Below are positions 9,143 through 17,319 of a DNA stretch of 64,000 nucleotides, in pieces. The DNA lies in the NCBI RefSeq assembly GCF_016595235.1, contig NZ_JAENHL010000008.1:1944624-2008623 (forward strand), in the 5' to 3' direction. This DNA is from Taklimakanibacter albus (GTDB taxonomy: Bacteria; Pseudomonadota; Alphaproteobacteria; Rhizobiales; Aestuariivirgaceae). Below the pieces are notes generated by a model. It had not been told where the DNA came from and made no database searches. It was given only the letters and a program-made list of their open reading frames with translations. Made by a program: the position numbers and the translations under genes. Within the stretch, counting starts at the first letter, position 1; each line of letters opens with the position of its first letter.

Positions 9143-10138
9143 TCAATAGGGGCAGGCGGAGTCCGACATATAGTCGTGGACCTTGACGGTGCCGGCCTTG
9201 ATGTCGGCTTCCGCCTTGTCGACGGCCGCCTTCATCTCCGGCGTGATCAACGCCTTGTTGTTGTCGTCGAGCGCCCAGCCGACGCCGCCTTCGGCGAGGC
9301 CCAGCACCGTGACGCCCGGTTTGAAGGCGCCGTCCTGGCCGGCCTTGAAGACATTGTAGGTCGCGACATCGACGCGCTTCAGCATCGAGGTCAATACCTT
9401 GCCGGGATGCAGCCCGTTCTGATTCGAATCGACACCGATGCCGAGCTTGCCGGCATCCGCCGCCGCCTGCAGCACGCCGATGCCGGTGCCGCCGGCGGCG
9501 TGATAGACGACATCGGCGCCACGATCGAACTGCGACTTGGCGAGCTCACCGCCCTTGGCGGGATCCGACCACGCTTCGCCGGTGGTGCCGGTCATGTTCT
9601 GGAAGACTTCGGCCCCGCTCTTGGTGGCCTTGACGCCGCCGACATAGCCGCAGGCGAAACGCCGGATCAGCGGAATGTCCATGCCGCCGACGAAGCCGAC
9701 CTTGTCGGTCTTGGAGGCAAGTGCCGCCAGTACGCCGACGAGATAGCTGCCTTCCTGCTCCTTGAAGACGATGGAGGCGACATTGGGCGCCTCGACCACC
9801 ATGTCGATGATGGCGAAATGCGTGTTGGGAAACTCGGCGGCCACTTTCTTCAGGGCCTGCTCATAGCTGTAGCCGACGGCCACGATCGGCGAGAAACCGG
9901 CTTCGGCGAATTTGCGCAAAGCCTGCTCACGCTGGCCGTCATTCTGGATCTCGAAATCCTTGAAAGCGATGCCCGTGTCGGCCTTGAATTTCTCGGCGCC
10001 CATGAAGGCGCCTTCATTGAAGGACTTGTCGTTGCGTCCGCCGAGGTCGTAAGCGACCGCCGGCTTGTCATCGGCAGCCCAGCTTGCGCCCGTCATCAAT
10101 GCCGTCATGGCAACGGCCGCAAACAGCTTCCTGATCAT
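9143..10138 (-). CDS. BMP family nucleoside-binding protein of an ABC transporter
   Basis: This 331-residue periplasmic protein starts with a Sec signal peptide (MIRKLFAAVAMTALMTGASWA, cleavage probably after AWA at residue 21). No lipobox Cys is present, unlike Gram-positive relatives. Family motifs are VAYDLGGRNDKSFNEGAF, ADVVYHAAGGTGIGVLQAA, and GIGVDSNQNGLHPGKVLTSM. BMP/Med-type proteins bind nucleosides, and the downstream salvage genes make that the likely ligand here. An AGGGAGG ribosome binding site lies 6 nt before the ATG. It is the first gene of the operon running down to deoB, so the operon promoter should lie between 10139 and the RpoH-type promoter of the divergent hsp20 gene. 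Confidence 0.93.
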   Translation of the reverse strand: MIRKLFAAVAMTALMTGASWAADDKPAVAYDLGGRNDKSFNEGAFMGAEKFKADTGIAFKDFEIQNDGQREQALRKFAEAGFSPIVAVGYSYEQALKKVAAEFPNTHFAIIDMVVEAPNVASIVFKEQEGSYLVGVLAALASKTDKVGFVGGMDIPLIRRFACGYVGGVKATKSGAEVFQNMTGTTGEAWSDPAKGGELAKSQFDRGADVVYHAAGGTGIGVLQAAADAGKLGIGVDSNQNGLHPGKVLTSMLKRVDVATYNVFKAGQDGAFKPGVTVLGLAEGGVGWALDDNNKALITPEMKAAVDKAEADIKAGTVKVHDYMSDSACPY

Positions 10139-10316
10139 GAAAACCTCCCTGTTGATCTTTATCGTTGCGGTAAGCCTAGCGCGGAACCGGGAAAAGCGGA
10201 ACTCGTCCCGCCCGACGCCGTTTCAGACCTACGTCCCGGGTCACCCGACCCCGGAATGGCCAGTTGACGCCAGCCGCGTGTCATTTGCAAGCTGGCCTTT
10301 GTGCGGAGCCCACAGG

Positions 10317-10345
10317 CTTGAAACCATAGGGTTCCGGCAACATAT
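10317..10345 (+). promoter_or_regulatory. RpoH (sigma-32)-type heat-shock promoter
   Basis: CTTGAA at 10317-10322 is followed after 15 nt by CAACATAT (10338-10345). This matches the RpoH consensus CTTGAA-N13-17-CCCCATNT well: a perfect -35 and six of eight bases in the -10. It lies about 65 bp before the start codon of a small heat-shock protein, the expected target class. Transcription start would fall near 10352, giving a leader of about 58 nt. Confidence 0.65.
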
Positions 10346-10351
10346 TAGGGT

Positions 10352-10410
10352 CAACCATCCGGTGCCTATCGAGGGCCGGATAACTTGAGCTGCTTTCCGA
10401 AGGGCCCGTC
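10352..10410 (+). promoter_or_regulatory. possible RNA thermometer in the hsp20 leader
   Basis: The predicted leader can form an upstream hairpin (CCGG with a CC/GG extension, 10359-10379). A weak hairpin, GCUUU-CCGA-AGGGC at 10392-10405, includes two U-G pairs and buries the AGGG ribosome binding site. Rhizobial small heat-shock genes commonly carry ROSE-type thermometers with such G-U-rich pairing of the Shine-Dalgarno. The classic ROSE consensus is not obvious, so this is a structural suggestion only. Confidence 0.3.
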
Positions 10411-10836
10411 ATGACTCGCCTATCGCTGTTCTCCAGCCCCTATCTCCTTGGCTTCGACGATTTCGAACGCATCGTCGACCGGGCGGCGAAATCCGCCAAT
10501 GACGGCTATCCGCCCTACAATATCGAACGCGTGGCGCGCGGCGACAACGCGCCGGAGAAATTCCGTATCACCCTGGCGGTCGCCGGATTCTCGCGCGACG
10601 AGCTTGAAATCACCGTCGAGGAAAACCAACTCATTATCAGGGGCCGTCAAATAGACGACGGTTCCAGGGCCTATCTCCACCGCGGCATTGCCGCCCGCCA
10701 GTTCCAGCGTGCTTTCGTCCTGGCGGACGGTGTCGAGGTAAAGGGGGCTCAATTGGAGAATGGCCTGCTCGCCATCGATCTCGAGCGGCCCGAGCCTCAA
10801 AAGATCGTGCGTAAGATCGACATCAAAGGAGTCTGA
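10411..10836 (+). CDS. Hsp20/alpha-crystallin family small heat-shock protein
   Basis: This 141-residue protein has the rhizobial IbpA/HspH layout. A short N-terminal arm (LFSSPYLLGFDDFERIVDRA) is followed by the alpha-crystallin domain (about residues 37-128: YNIERVARGDNAPEKFRITLAVAGF, ENQLIIRGRQ). The conserved GxLxIxL-like end is NGLLAIDLERP. Such proteins bind unfolding proteins and hold them for refolding by DnaK. Expression is predicted to be heat-induced from the RpoH-like promoter upstream. The DUF1150 gene begins 3 nt after its stop, a pairing that is widespread in alphaproteobacteria. Confidence 0.93.
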   Translation: MTRLSLFSSPYLLGFDDFERIVDRAAKSANDGYPPYNIERVARGDNAPEKFRITLAVAGFSRDELEITVEENQLIIRGRQIDDGSRAYLHRGIAARQFQRAFVLADGVEVKGAQLENGLLAIDLERPEPQKIVRKIDIKGV

Positions 10837-10839
10837 GCC

Positions 10840-11106
10840 ATGACCGGACCCGAAACCGAAAAGAAACTCGAAATCGCCACGGAAGAGCTGGCGGTACTCG
10901 GCAATGGCGCGCTTGGCTATATTCGCGAAATCGAGCCTGGCCATGCCGCCAAGCTTCTGGGGCCGAAAAAGATCAACGTGCCGGGCGATATCAGGCTGTA
11001 CTGCCTCTATGGCGCCGACGGCACGCCCATGTCGATCTCGGACAGCGTCGAAGCGGCCTTCGCCGCCGCGGCCGAGCATGAGCTGACGCCGGTCACCGTG
11101 CACTGA
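10840..11106 (+). CDS. DUF1150 family protein
   Basis: This 88-residue protein matches the DUF1150 pattern, with an acidic start, ALGYIREIEPGHA, and a central LYGADGTPMSISDS. Family members almost always sit directly behind an hsp20 gene in alphaproteobacteria, as here with 3 nt between genes, but the molecular function is not known. No signal peptide or membrane segment is visible. Co-transcription with hsp20 implies a role during heat stress, which is inference from position. A clear terminator follows 23 nt downstream. Confidence 0.85.
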   Translation: MTGPETEKKLEIATEELAVLGNGALGYIREIEPGHAAKLLGPKKINVPGDIRLYCLYGADGTPMSISDSVEAAFAAAAEHELTPVTVH

Positions 11107-11128
11107 CGGGTTTTACGGACTAACGTCG

Positions 11129-11164
11129 AAACGCCCTTTCGAGAAATCGGAAGGGCGTTTTCGT
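11129..11164 (+). terminator. rho-independent terminator after hsp20-DUF1150
   Basis: The inverted arms AACGCCCTTT (11130-11139) and AAGGGCGTTT (11151-11160) are separated by an 11-nt loop and followed by more T residues. This closes the heat-shock operon. Confidence 0.85.
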
Positions 11165-11172
11165 TTGTACTT

Positions 11173-11307
11173 CTCCCTCCGCCGCCGAAGGCGGGTAGGG
11201 TGGCGCGCAAGCCGTCAGGTCAATTGATGAGCATTTGTCGGCGGAGAGACCCCACCCGTCCGCCCTATGGGCGGACACCGTCCCCGCGCTTCGCGCGGCG
11301 GAGGGAG
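11173..11307. repeat. palindromic intergenic element with CTCCCTCCGCCG ends
   Basis: Perfect 12-bp inverted ends CTCCCTCCGCCG (11173-11184) and CGGCGGAGGGAG (11296-11307) enclose smaller hairpins, including CGTCCGCCCTATGGGCGGAC and a CCGCGCTTCGCGCGG stem. No ORF is supported in the gap between the DUF1150 and ptsN genes. The design resembles the other CTCTCCC-type elements in this window, but the sequence differs. Confidence 0.65.
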
Positions 11308-11350
11308 ATGCAAAGTGTGAATCCGCCCCCTCTTCGGAGGACGACTTCGC

Positions 11351-11818
11351 TCAAGCCGCGTGCGGCGTGGCGGCGGGTTCGGTGAGGATGGCGTAGAGGC
11401 CTTCGGCGGTGTCGGTGCCGCGCAGTTTCGCCACGATGTCGTGATCGCGCAGAAGCCTGGAGATGCGCGCCAGCGCCTTCAGATGATCAGCGCCGGCATG
11501 CTCGGGCGCCAACAGCAGGAAAACCAGATCGACCGGCTCATTGTCGACGGCGTCGAATTCGACCGGCGCCGCGAGGCGCGCGAACAGGCCATAGACGCGG
11601 GTCAGCGTCGGGATCTTGCCATGCGGAATGGCGATGCCGTGACCCAAGCCGGTGGAGCCGAGCTTCTCGCGCTGCAACAACGTCTCGAAGATGACGCGAT
11701 GATCGATGGCGGTGAGCTTGCCCGCCGCGTGCGCGACCTCCTGCAGAAGCTGCTTCTTGTTCTGCACCCTGAGACTCGGCAGGACCGAATGCGAATCGAT
11801 GATCTCGGCTAAGTTCAT
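11351..11818 (-). CDS. ptsN: PTS IIA-like nitrogen regulatory protein (EIIA-Ntr)
   Basis: This 155-residue cytosolic protein is the last phospho-acceptor of the nitrogen PTS relay (EI-Ntr, NPr, EIIA-Ntr). It regulates potassium transport, carbon/nitrogen balance and sensor kinases by direct binding. The phosphorylated histidine is His66 in LGHGIAIPHGK, and the fold continues through FDAVDNEPVDLVFLLLAPE. No sugar-specific IIB or IIC domain is attached, as usual for PtsN. It follows hpf by 42 nt in the conserved order rpoN-hpf-ptsN. That context supports the assignment over a carbohydrate-type EIIA. Confidence 0.95.
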   Translation of the reverse strand: MNLAEIIDSHSVLPSLRVQNKKQLLQEVAHAAGKLTAIDHRVIFETLLQREKLGSTGLGHGIAIPHGKIPTLTRVYGLFARLAAPVEFDAVDNEPVDLVFLLLAPEHAGADHLKALARISRLLRDHDIVAKLRGTDTAEGLYAILTEPAATPHAA

Positions 11819-11860
11819 GTCTTGGTATTCCTTGTTGCGCTCGTGGCGAGGCGACTGGCT

Positions 11861-12442
11861 TCAGGAAGCCGCGCCGAGATGGGGATCGATCCAACCGATA
11901 TTACCGTCGGAACGACGATAGACGACGTTGAGACCGCCATCGCGCGCATTGCGGAACAACAGGAACTGGCCGGTGGAAATGTCGAGCTGCATCACCGCCT
12001 CGCCCACCGAAAGCTCCGGCACATCGGCGGAGCTTTCCGCAATGATGACAGGGTTGAGGTCTTTCGGTTCCTCGACATCGTGTTCCCCCGCGCTCGCAAT
12101 GATGTAGTCCGCGGCAGCGCGCCGGCGCACCGGCTCGGCGCGGCTGTCATTGTGATCCTTGAGCCGGCGCTTGTAGCGCCTCAGCTGCTTTTCGAGATGG
12201 CCCGCCGCCTTGTCATAGGATTGCGTGGCCTCGGCGCCCTGACCGTGAGCCTGAAGCACGAGCCCCGTCGCCAGATGCAACGTGCAGTCGGCGGTGAACT
12301 GCGAGCGCTGCTTCTCGAGCGTGACATGGGCGGAGACGGTTCCATTGAAGAACTTCTCGGCGATATCGAAAATCCGATTCTCGATATGCGCCCGCAATGC
12401 TGCGCCGATGTCCAGATTTTTGCCAGTGATCTTGACCTGCAT
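11861..12442 (-). CDS. hpf: ribosome hibernation promoting factor, long form
   Basis: This 193-residue protein has two parts. The N-terminal ribosome-binding S30AE/YfiA domain covers about residues 1-100 (MQVKITGKNLDIGAALRAHI, AHVTLEKQRSQFTADCTLHL). A C-terminal dimerisation domain follows a charged linker and covers about 130-190 (VGEAVMQLDISTGQFLLFRN, VVYRRSDGNIGWIDP). The long form dimerises 70S ribosomes to 100S particles in stationary phase. It lies between rpoN and ptsN. The 196-bp gap upstream of it leaves room for its own promoter, so it need not depend on rpoN transcription. Confidence 0.94.
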   Translation of the reverse strand: MQVKITGKNLDIGAALRAHIENRIFDIAEKFFNGTVSAHVTLEKQRSQFTADCTLHLATGLVLQAHGQGAEATQSYDKAAGHLEKQLRRYKRRLKDHNDSRAEPVRRRAAADYIIASAGEHDVEEPKDLNPVIIAESSADVPELSVGEAVMQLDISTGQFLLFRNARDGGLNVVYRRSDGNIGWIDPHLGAAS

Positions 12443-12638
12443 TTTACCTGACAGTGTTTATCGACTTGGCCCATCCAATGTGGGCGGTGCGGCGTCCGAC
12501 GTCAACTGCCGAAAGTTCCTAATTCCGGCTTTCGGCTTCCGCTATGTCACAAGAGAGGACCAGCCCCCTCTAAAACGGCGCGGAAACTAGTCGTGGGCAG
12601 AGGTTAAGTCAACCTTAATCCGAGCCCACCTGCGGCCC

Positions 12639-14159
12639 TCACGAGCCGAAGGCGTTCTTCTCCCGCCGGCGTTGCACGGAAGAAGGAATTCCAAGCGATT
12701 CCCGATATTTAGCAACGGTCCGGCGGGCGATGTCGATACCGTCCGCCTTGAGCATGTCGACGAGTGTGTCGTCGGACAGGATGTTGGCTGAGGTTTCGCG
12801 CTCGATCATCTCGCGCAGGCGGTGGCGGACGGATTCGGCCGAATGCGCCTCGCCGCCCTCGGCCGAATTGATCGCCGTGGTGAAAAAGTACTTCAGCTCG
12901 AAGATGCCGCGCGGGGTGACCACATATTTGTTCGACGTCACCCGGCTCACCGTCGATTCGTGCATCTCGATCGCTTCCGCCACCGTCTTGAGATTGAGCG
13001 GACGCAGATGCTGGACGCCATAAGCGAGAAAGGCGTCCTGCTGGCGCACGATCTCGCGCGCCACCTTGAGGATGGTCTTGGCGCGCTGGTCGAGGCTCCT
13101 GACCAGCCAGGTGGCGTTGGCGTGGCACTCGGAGAGATAGGTCTTGTCCTCCGCGCGCATCGGCCCGCGCGAGACCTGAGCCATGTAGCGGTTGTTGACC
13201 AGAACGCGCGGCAGCGTATCGCTGTTGAGCTCGACCAGCCAGCTGCCGTCGGGCGCCGGCCGCACCGACACGTCCGGCACAACCGGCTGCACCGGCTCGG
13301 CGCCGAAGATATGGCCGGGCTTGGGATTGAGGCGGCGCAGCTCGGCGATCATGTCGCGGATGTCGTCGGCATCGAGCCTGCAGAGTGACTTCAGCGCGGC
13401 GAAGTCGCGCTTGGCGACGAGATCGAGATGATCGACGAGAACCATCATCGCCGGGTCGAGCCGGTCCAGCTCTTTGAGCTGCAGCTTGAGGCATTCCTTG
13501 AGATCGCGGGCGAAGACGCCGGCGGGATCGAAGCCCTGCAGCACTGCGAGCACACGCTCGACATGCGCCACATCGGTGCCGAGCATCTCGGCCACCTGGG
13601 CGGTATCGGCGGTGAGATAGCCCGCCTCGTTCACCATGCCGATGAGATTCTGGCCGATGAGCCGGTCGGCCGGACCGGCGATGGCCAGCATCAACTGCTC
13701 GGTCAGATGCTCGGCGAGCGTCGTCTCGCGCGTCAGCGTCGCGCCGAATTCGAGATCGTCCTGATCGAGCGACACGGCGCGCGACGATTTGAGCGAGGCC
13801 CAGCCCGAATCGCCTTGCGCCATCGCGCTGCGGTTCGCCGCATCGGCGCGACTTTCGCCCTGATAGACATTGTCGAGATCGGTACCGAGCGTAGCGAGTT
13901 TTTCGCTGGCGCTCGCCCCGTCCTTGAAAGCGCTCGCGACGTCGCGCTCCTCCGACGCCTCGGAAGCGGCCGGCATCTCGGCGGCTGGCGCCTCGCGCTT
14001 CTCGTCGCGCTCCAGCAACGGGTTCTTTTCGAGCTCGCTTTCGACATAGGTCTGGAGCTCAAGGTTGGACATCTGCAGAAGCTTGATCGCCTGCTGCAGC
14101 TGGGGCGTCATGACCAGGGACTGGCCCTGCCTGAGTTCCAACCGTGGAGTCAGCGCCAT
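12639..14159 (-). CDS. rpoN: RNA polymerase sigma-54 factor
   Basis: This 506-residue protein is a full-length RpoN. Region I is the Gln/Leu-rich activator-contact segment (LRQGQSLVMTPQLQQAIKLL, residues about 9-28). An acidic variable region II follows (about 50-130). The core-binding region III comes next. The C-terminal DNA-binding part ends with the RpoN box, present as ARRTVAKYRESLGIP near residue 480. It needs AAA+ activators to open promoters and controls nitrogen, dicarboxylate and other genes. It follows lptB on the same strand with a 188-bp gap that holds a palindromic repeat. Confidence 0.97.
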   Translation of the reverse strand: MALTPRLELRQGQSLVMTPQLQQAIKLLQMSNLELQTYVESELEKNPLLERDEKREAPAAEMPAASEASEERDVASAFKDGASASEKLATLGTDLDNVYQGESRADAANRSAMAQGDSGWASLKSSRAVSLDQDDLEFGATLTRETTLAEHLTEQLMLAIAGPADRLIGQNLIGMVNEAGYLTADTAQVAEMLGTDVAHVERVLAVLQGFDPAGVFARDLKECLKLQLKELDRLDPAMMVLVDHLDLVAKRDFAALKSLCRLDADDIRDMIAELRRLNPKPGHIFGAEPVQPVVPDVSVRPAPDGSWLVELNSDTLPRVLVNNRYMAQVSRGPMRAEDKTYLSECHANATWLVRSLDQRAKTILKVAREIVRQQDAFLAYGVQHLRPLNLKTVAEAIEMHESTVSRVTSNKYVVTPRGIFELKYFFTTAINSAEGGEAHSAESVRHRLREMIERETSANILSDDTLVDMLKADGIDIARRTVAKYRESLGIPSSVQRRREKNAFGS

Positions 14160-14289
14160 CCAGCGCTCCTTCCTGCCTAACCGCGATCCCGGAATACCGG
14201 AAACGCCCGCAACTAGGCCCAGCGCGTAGCACAGCCGGTTTTAAAATGCACTAAAGCCCGCGATCACGGGTTGGTGCGGCCTTTCTTTG

Positions 14290-14335
14290 CGCCTCGCCTT
14301 GTCCGAAAAGTCTGCAACTTTTCGGGGCGATGCGG
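14290..14335. repeat. rhizobial-type palindromic repeat (CCGAAAAG...CTTTTCGG)
   Basis: TCGCC-N4-CCGAAAAG (14294-14310) pairs with CTTTTCGG-GGCGA (14318-14330). The same hairpin plan, with a CCGAAAA/TTTTCGG core flanked by a CGATGC-like stem, recurs at 19388-19432 and 63790-63835, always in intergenic DNA. Confidence 0.65.
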
Positions 14336-14347
14336 CCAATAACGGAA

Positions 14348-15169
14348 TTATAGACTGAAGCCTTCGCCGAGATAGAAGCGCCGCACGTCAGGATTGTGGA
14401 CGATCTCCTGCGGGGTTCCCTCGGTCAGGACCTCGCCCTCATGGATGATGAGCGCGCGGTCGATGAGCTCGAGGGTTTCACGGACGTTGTGATCCGTAAT
14501 AAGCACCCCGATTCCCCGAGCGGTAAGCTGTCGCACCAGCTGGCGTATATCACCGATCGCAATCGGATCAATTCCGGCGAAGGGCTCGTCGAGGAGCATG
14601 AATTGCGGGTGCGTGGCGAGGGCGCGGGCGATTTCCACCCGGCGACGCTCGCCGCCAGATAGCGCCACAGCTGGCGAATGTCGTAAATGGGAGACGGAAA
14701 ACTCATCGAGCAACTCACGCAACTCACTTTCGCGCCGCTGACGGTCGGGCTCTGCGAGCTCCAGCACGGCACGAATGTTGTCCTCAACCGTGAGACCGCG
14801 AAAGATCGAGCTTTCCTGGGGCAGATATCCGATACCGAGCCTGGCCCGCTGATACATGGGCAAAGTGGTGATATCCGTCCCGTCGAGGCTGATCGTACCC
14901 TGGTCCGACGCGATGAGACCGGTGATCATGTAGAACACCGTCGTCTTGCCGGCGCCATTGGGTCCAAGCAGCCCCACGGCCTCGCCACGCTTCACGGAGA
15001 GGTTGACCCCTCTGACCACCGGCCGCTGTCCGAAGCTCTTGCGGAGCCCCACGGCGACCAGACCGTCGTCGGTGTGCGAATCATCGGCACGGGGCCTTGG
15101 CGCCCGTTCCGCTGTCCGCTGGCCTGGCCCCATCACCTTCTCCGGCTTGCGGGGCCGTGCGGCCGTCAT
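14348..15169 (-). CDS. lptB: LPS export ABC transporter ATP-binding protein
   Basis: LptB powers extraction of lipopolysaccharide from the inner membrane with LptFG and the LptC-LptA bridge. I chose the ATG at 15169 (273 residues) because AGAAGG and GTGAGG ribosome-binding sequence lies just before it. An in-frame ATG at 15205 lacks one. Seen are Walker A GPNGAGKTT, Q-loop YLPQESSIFRGLTVEDN, signature LSGGERRRVEIARAL, Walker B FMLLDEPFAGIDP and the H-switch ITDHNVRETL. A basic, low-complexity extension of about 35 residues precedes the ABC domain. It follows lptA by 60 nt on the minus strand. Confidence 0.95.
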   Translation of the reverse strand: MTAARPRKPEKVMGPGQRTAERAPRPRADDSHTDDGLVAVGLRKSFGQRPVVRGVNLSVKRGEAVGLLGPNGAGKTTVFYMITGLIASDQGTISLDGTDITTLPMYQRARLGIGYLPQESSIFRGLTVEDNIRAVLELAEPDRQRRESELRELLDEFSVSHLRHSPAVALSGGERRRVEIARALATHPQFMLLDEPFAGIDPIAIGDIRQLVRQLTARGIGVLITDHNVRETLELIDRALIIHEGEVLTEGTPQEIVHNPDVRRFYLGEGFSL

Positions 15170-15229
15170 TGCCTCACCCTTCTGCGTCACCTGATTACCG
15201 CCCATTTAGATTAATATTGGGTGAAATTG

Positions 15230-15757
15230 TCACTGGCCCGGAACGAAGCTGCCTTTAACGCGCCCGCCGGTCATCTCGCTCTTGTTGGTCTTGAGATCGA
15301 CGAACAGCTGCTCGCCATTCATCACCGTCTTGCCCTGCACCACCTTGGCGCCGCCCTTCACCCAAAGCTTGTTGGCCTTCACGTCCATATGGGCGGTCTT
15401 GCCGGTGACCGTCTGCTTCGCGGTGACGATCACCACGCTGCCCTCGGCATCGAGAAGCGTGACCTCGGTCTTCTTCTCGTCCTTGTTCTTGGGGTCAGGC
15501 TGCTCCTCATAGGTCACGGTCAAAAGCTCGGCATTGAGGGTGACATCGCCGCGCTTGGCTTTCACGTTGCCCTTGAAGATCGCCTTCTTCTGCTCGTCGA
15601 GGATCTCCATCGTATCGGCTTCGATATCGACATTGCGCGGCGTCTTCGATTCCGTGGCCGCGGTGGAGGTGTCGACGGTCTGGGCCGACGCCGGGAGTCC
15701 GCCCAAAGCGAGCCCGGCAAGCACGGCAATGGCGGCAAGGCTGGCGCGGCAGATCAT
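15230..15757 (-). CDS. lptA: LPS transport periplasmic protein LptA (OstA-like)
   Basis: This 175-residue periplasmic protein has a signal peptide (hydrophobic residues 5-22, cleavage near ASAQ at about residue 25). A beta-jellyroll OstA domain follows (NVDIEADTMEILDEQKKAIF, GNVKAKRGDVTLNAELLTV, GKTAHMDVKANKLWVKGGA). It forms the periplasmic bridge that carries LPS from LptC to LptD. Its start overlaps the lptC stop by 4 nt, and lptB follows. The KNKDEKKTEV insertion at about 93-102 is more charged than in enterobacterial LptA. Confidence 0.93.
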   Translation of the reverse strand: MICRASLAAIAVLAGLALGGLPASAQTVDTSTAATESKTPRNVDIEADTMEILDEQKKAIFKGNVKAKRGDVTLNAELLTVTYEEQPDPKNKDEKKTEVTLLDAEGSVVIVTAKQTVTGKTAHMDVKANKLWVKGGAKVVQGKTVMNGEQLFVDLKTNKSEMTGGRVKGSFVPGQ

Positions 15758-16404
15758 GGGGTGCTGTCTCCTTGAGATTTCGAGCTTCCGAAATGGGCCT
15801 TCACCCCATTCAAGAACAGAATATTGTTGCCGTCATTGGTTATTTGCACGCCATTGGCGTTGATCGTGCCATTCGACAGCTGGACCTGTACCGGCACGTC
15901 GCTGGTCAGGCGCTTCTCGCCCACCACCACATGGGCCTTGTCCATCCGGGCCGTGAAACGGTCCTTGGACTGAATGACCACCTCGGTGTCGAGATCGAGC
16001 GTCTTGACGTCCGAATTATAGAGGCCCTTCTGGGACTGGAAGGTGATGGCCTCGCCGTTCTTGCGGTTGGTGGCGCCCGAGACGTCGTTGAGCTTGATGA
16101 ACTTCGGCTCGTCCTTGTCCTGGATGGCGGTCTTGGCCGAGATCGAATAAGGCCGCTGCTGGCTGTCTAGGCCGGTGATGGTCGAGGTCGAAACGGTCAC
16201 ATGGTCGGCCGGCACGACCGCTTCCTCGACGGGCTTTGGCTTGGTCGTGAAGGCGCCGGTCTGATAGAGAAACGCGAGCAGGACTCCGACCGCGATGAGA
16301 CCGAAGGCGCCCGAGACATAGGGCGCCAGCCGCGCGCGGCGGGCGGCGCGCAGCGGGCGGCGACGGCGCGATCCTTGCGGAATGGCGTCAATGCGCGAAG
16401 ACAT
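15754..16404 (-). CDS. lptC: LPS export system protein LptC
   Basis: This 216-residue bitopic inner-membrane protein starts with an Arg-rich cytoplasmic segment (RRRRPLRAARRARLAPY). A single transmembrane helix follows at about residues 31-50 (SGAFGLIAVGVLLAFLY). The rest is a periplasmic OstA-like domain (VSTSTITGLDSQQRPYSISA, FQSQKGLYNSDVKTLDLDTE). It receives LPS from LptBFG and passes it to LptA. Its start overlaps the 3' end of the RNase D-like gene by 17 bp, and its stop overlaps lptA, so rnd-lptC-lptA is one packed transcription unit. Confidence 0.92.
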   Translation of the reverse strand: MSSRIDAIPQGSRRRRPLRAARRARLAPYVSGAFGLIAVGVLLAFLYQTGAFTTKPKPVEEAVVPADHVTVSTSTITGLDSQQRPYSISAKTAIQDKDEPKFIKLNDVSGATNRKNGEAITFQSQKGLYNSDVKTLDLDTEVVIQSKDRFTARMDKAHVVVGEKRLTSDVPVQVQLSNGTINANGVQITNDGNNILFLNGVKAHFGSSKSQGDSTP

Positions 16405-16999
16405 CGTCTTCGGTCCAGCCGAGAAGATCGAGGTCGGCCCTCACCGGCACGAAATCGAAGCAGGCGCGCGCCAGGCCCTTGCGGCCCTCGCGCTCCAGCA
16501 TCTGGTCGAGCCTGGATTTCAGCTCATGCAGATAGAGCACGTCCTGGGCGGCATATTGCTTCTGCGAATCGCTCAGCACATGGGCGCCCCAGTCGGAGCT
16601 CTGCTGCTGCTTGTTGAGCTCGATGCCGAGCAGCTCCTTGACGAGGTCCTTGAGACCGTGGCGGTCGGTATAGGTGCGCGACAGCTTGGAGGCGATCTTG
16701 GTGCAGTAGACGGGTCCGGTGACCACGCCCAGATGATGTTTGAGTGTCGCGACATCGAAACGCGCGAAGTGGAAGATCTTCAGCACGGAACGGTTATCGA
16801 GCAGCGCCTTGAGGCGGGGCGCGTCATAGGTCGTGCGGTCGAGCTGGACGAGATGGGCATTGCCGTCGCCCGAAGACAACTGCACGACGCACAGCTTGTC
16901 GCGCAGCGGGTTGAGGCCCAGCGTCTCGGTGTCGATCGCGACTTCCGAGCCGAGATCGAGCCCCGCCGGTAAATCGCCCTTGTAGATTTTTGTCGCCAT
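16388..16999 (-). CDS. rnd: ribonuclease D-type 3'-5' exonuclease
   Basis: This 203-residue protein contains only the DEDDy exonuclease domain. It has Exo I VAIDTETLGLNP (Asp23, Glu25), Exo II IFHFARFDVATL (Asp82) and Exo III with Tyr and Asp in KQYAAQDVLYLHEL. The HRDC domains of enterobacterial RNase D are absent, which is the usual short form found upstream of lptC in alphaproteobacteria. It probably trims 3' ends of structured RNAs such as tRNA precursors. It is the first gene of the rnd-lptCAB unit, with a tRNA-Leu gene 103 bp upstream on the same strand. Confidence 0.92.
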   Translation of the reverse strand: MATKIYKGDLPAGLDLGSEVAIDTETLGLNPLRDKLCVVQLSSGDGNAHLVQLDRTTYDAPRLKALLDNRSVLKIFHFARFDVATLKHHLGVVTGPVYCTKIASKLSRTYTDRHGLKDLVKELLGIELNKQQQSSDWGAHVLSDSQKQYAAQDVLYLHELKSRLDQMLEREGRKGLARACFDFVPVRADLDLLGWTEDDVFAH

Positions 17000-17102
17000 C
17001 CGTCAATCGATCGCGGCACCCGCTAGAGGGGTGCAGCTGCCCTGTTCCATATGCTTCGGTCAGATCGAGGGCTCGCCGGGCCGAAGCTCGGGGAGTGAAA
17101 AT

Positions 17103-17187
<85 letters not shown>

Positions 17188-17319
17188 ATTGCGGCGCTTC
17201 ATAAATACCGATTGCATCAGTGTCAACTGACTGCCTTGTGCCGGGCGATTTGGGCTTTGCAAAGGCGGCGTCCGGCCGGTAAAAGGCCCAAATCCTGTCA
17301 ACATGATGGATTTGACGGC

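Noticed and set aside
10139-10316. Riboswitch upstream of the nucleoside operon
   Set aside because: I searched by eye for a purine-type three-way junction on the minus strand before the BMP gene and saw none; only a normal ribosome binding site is clear.
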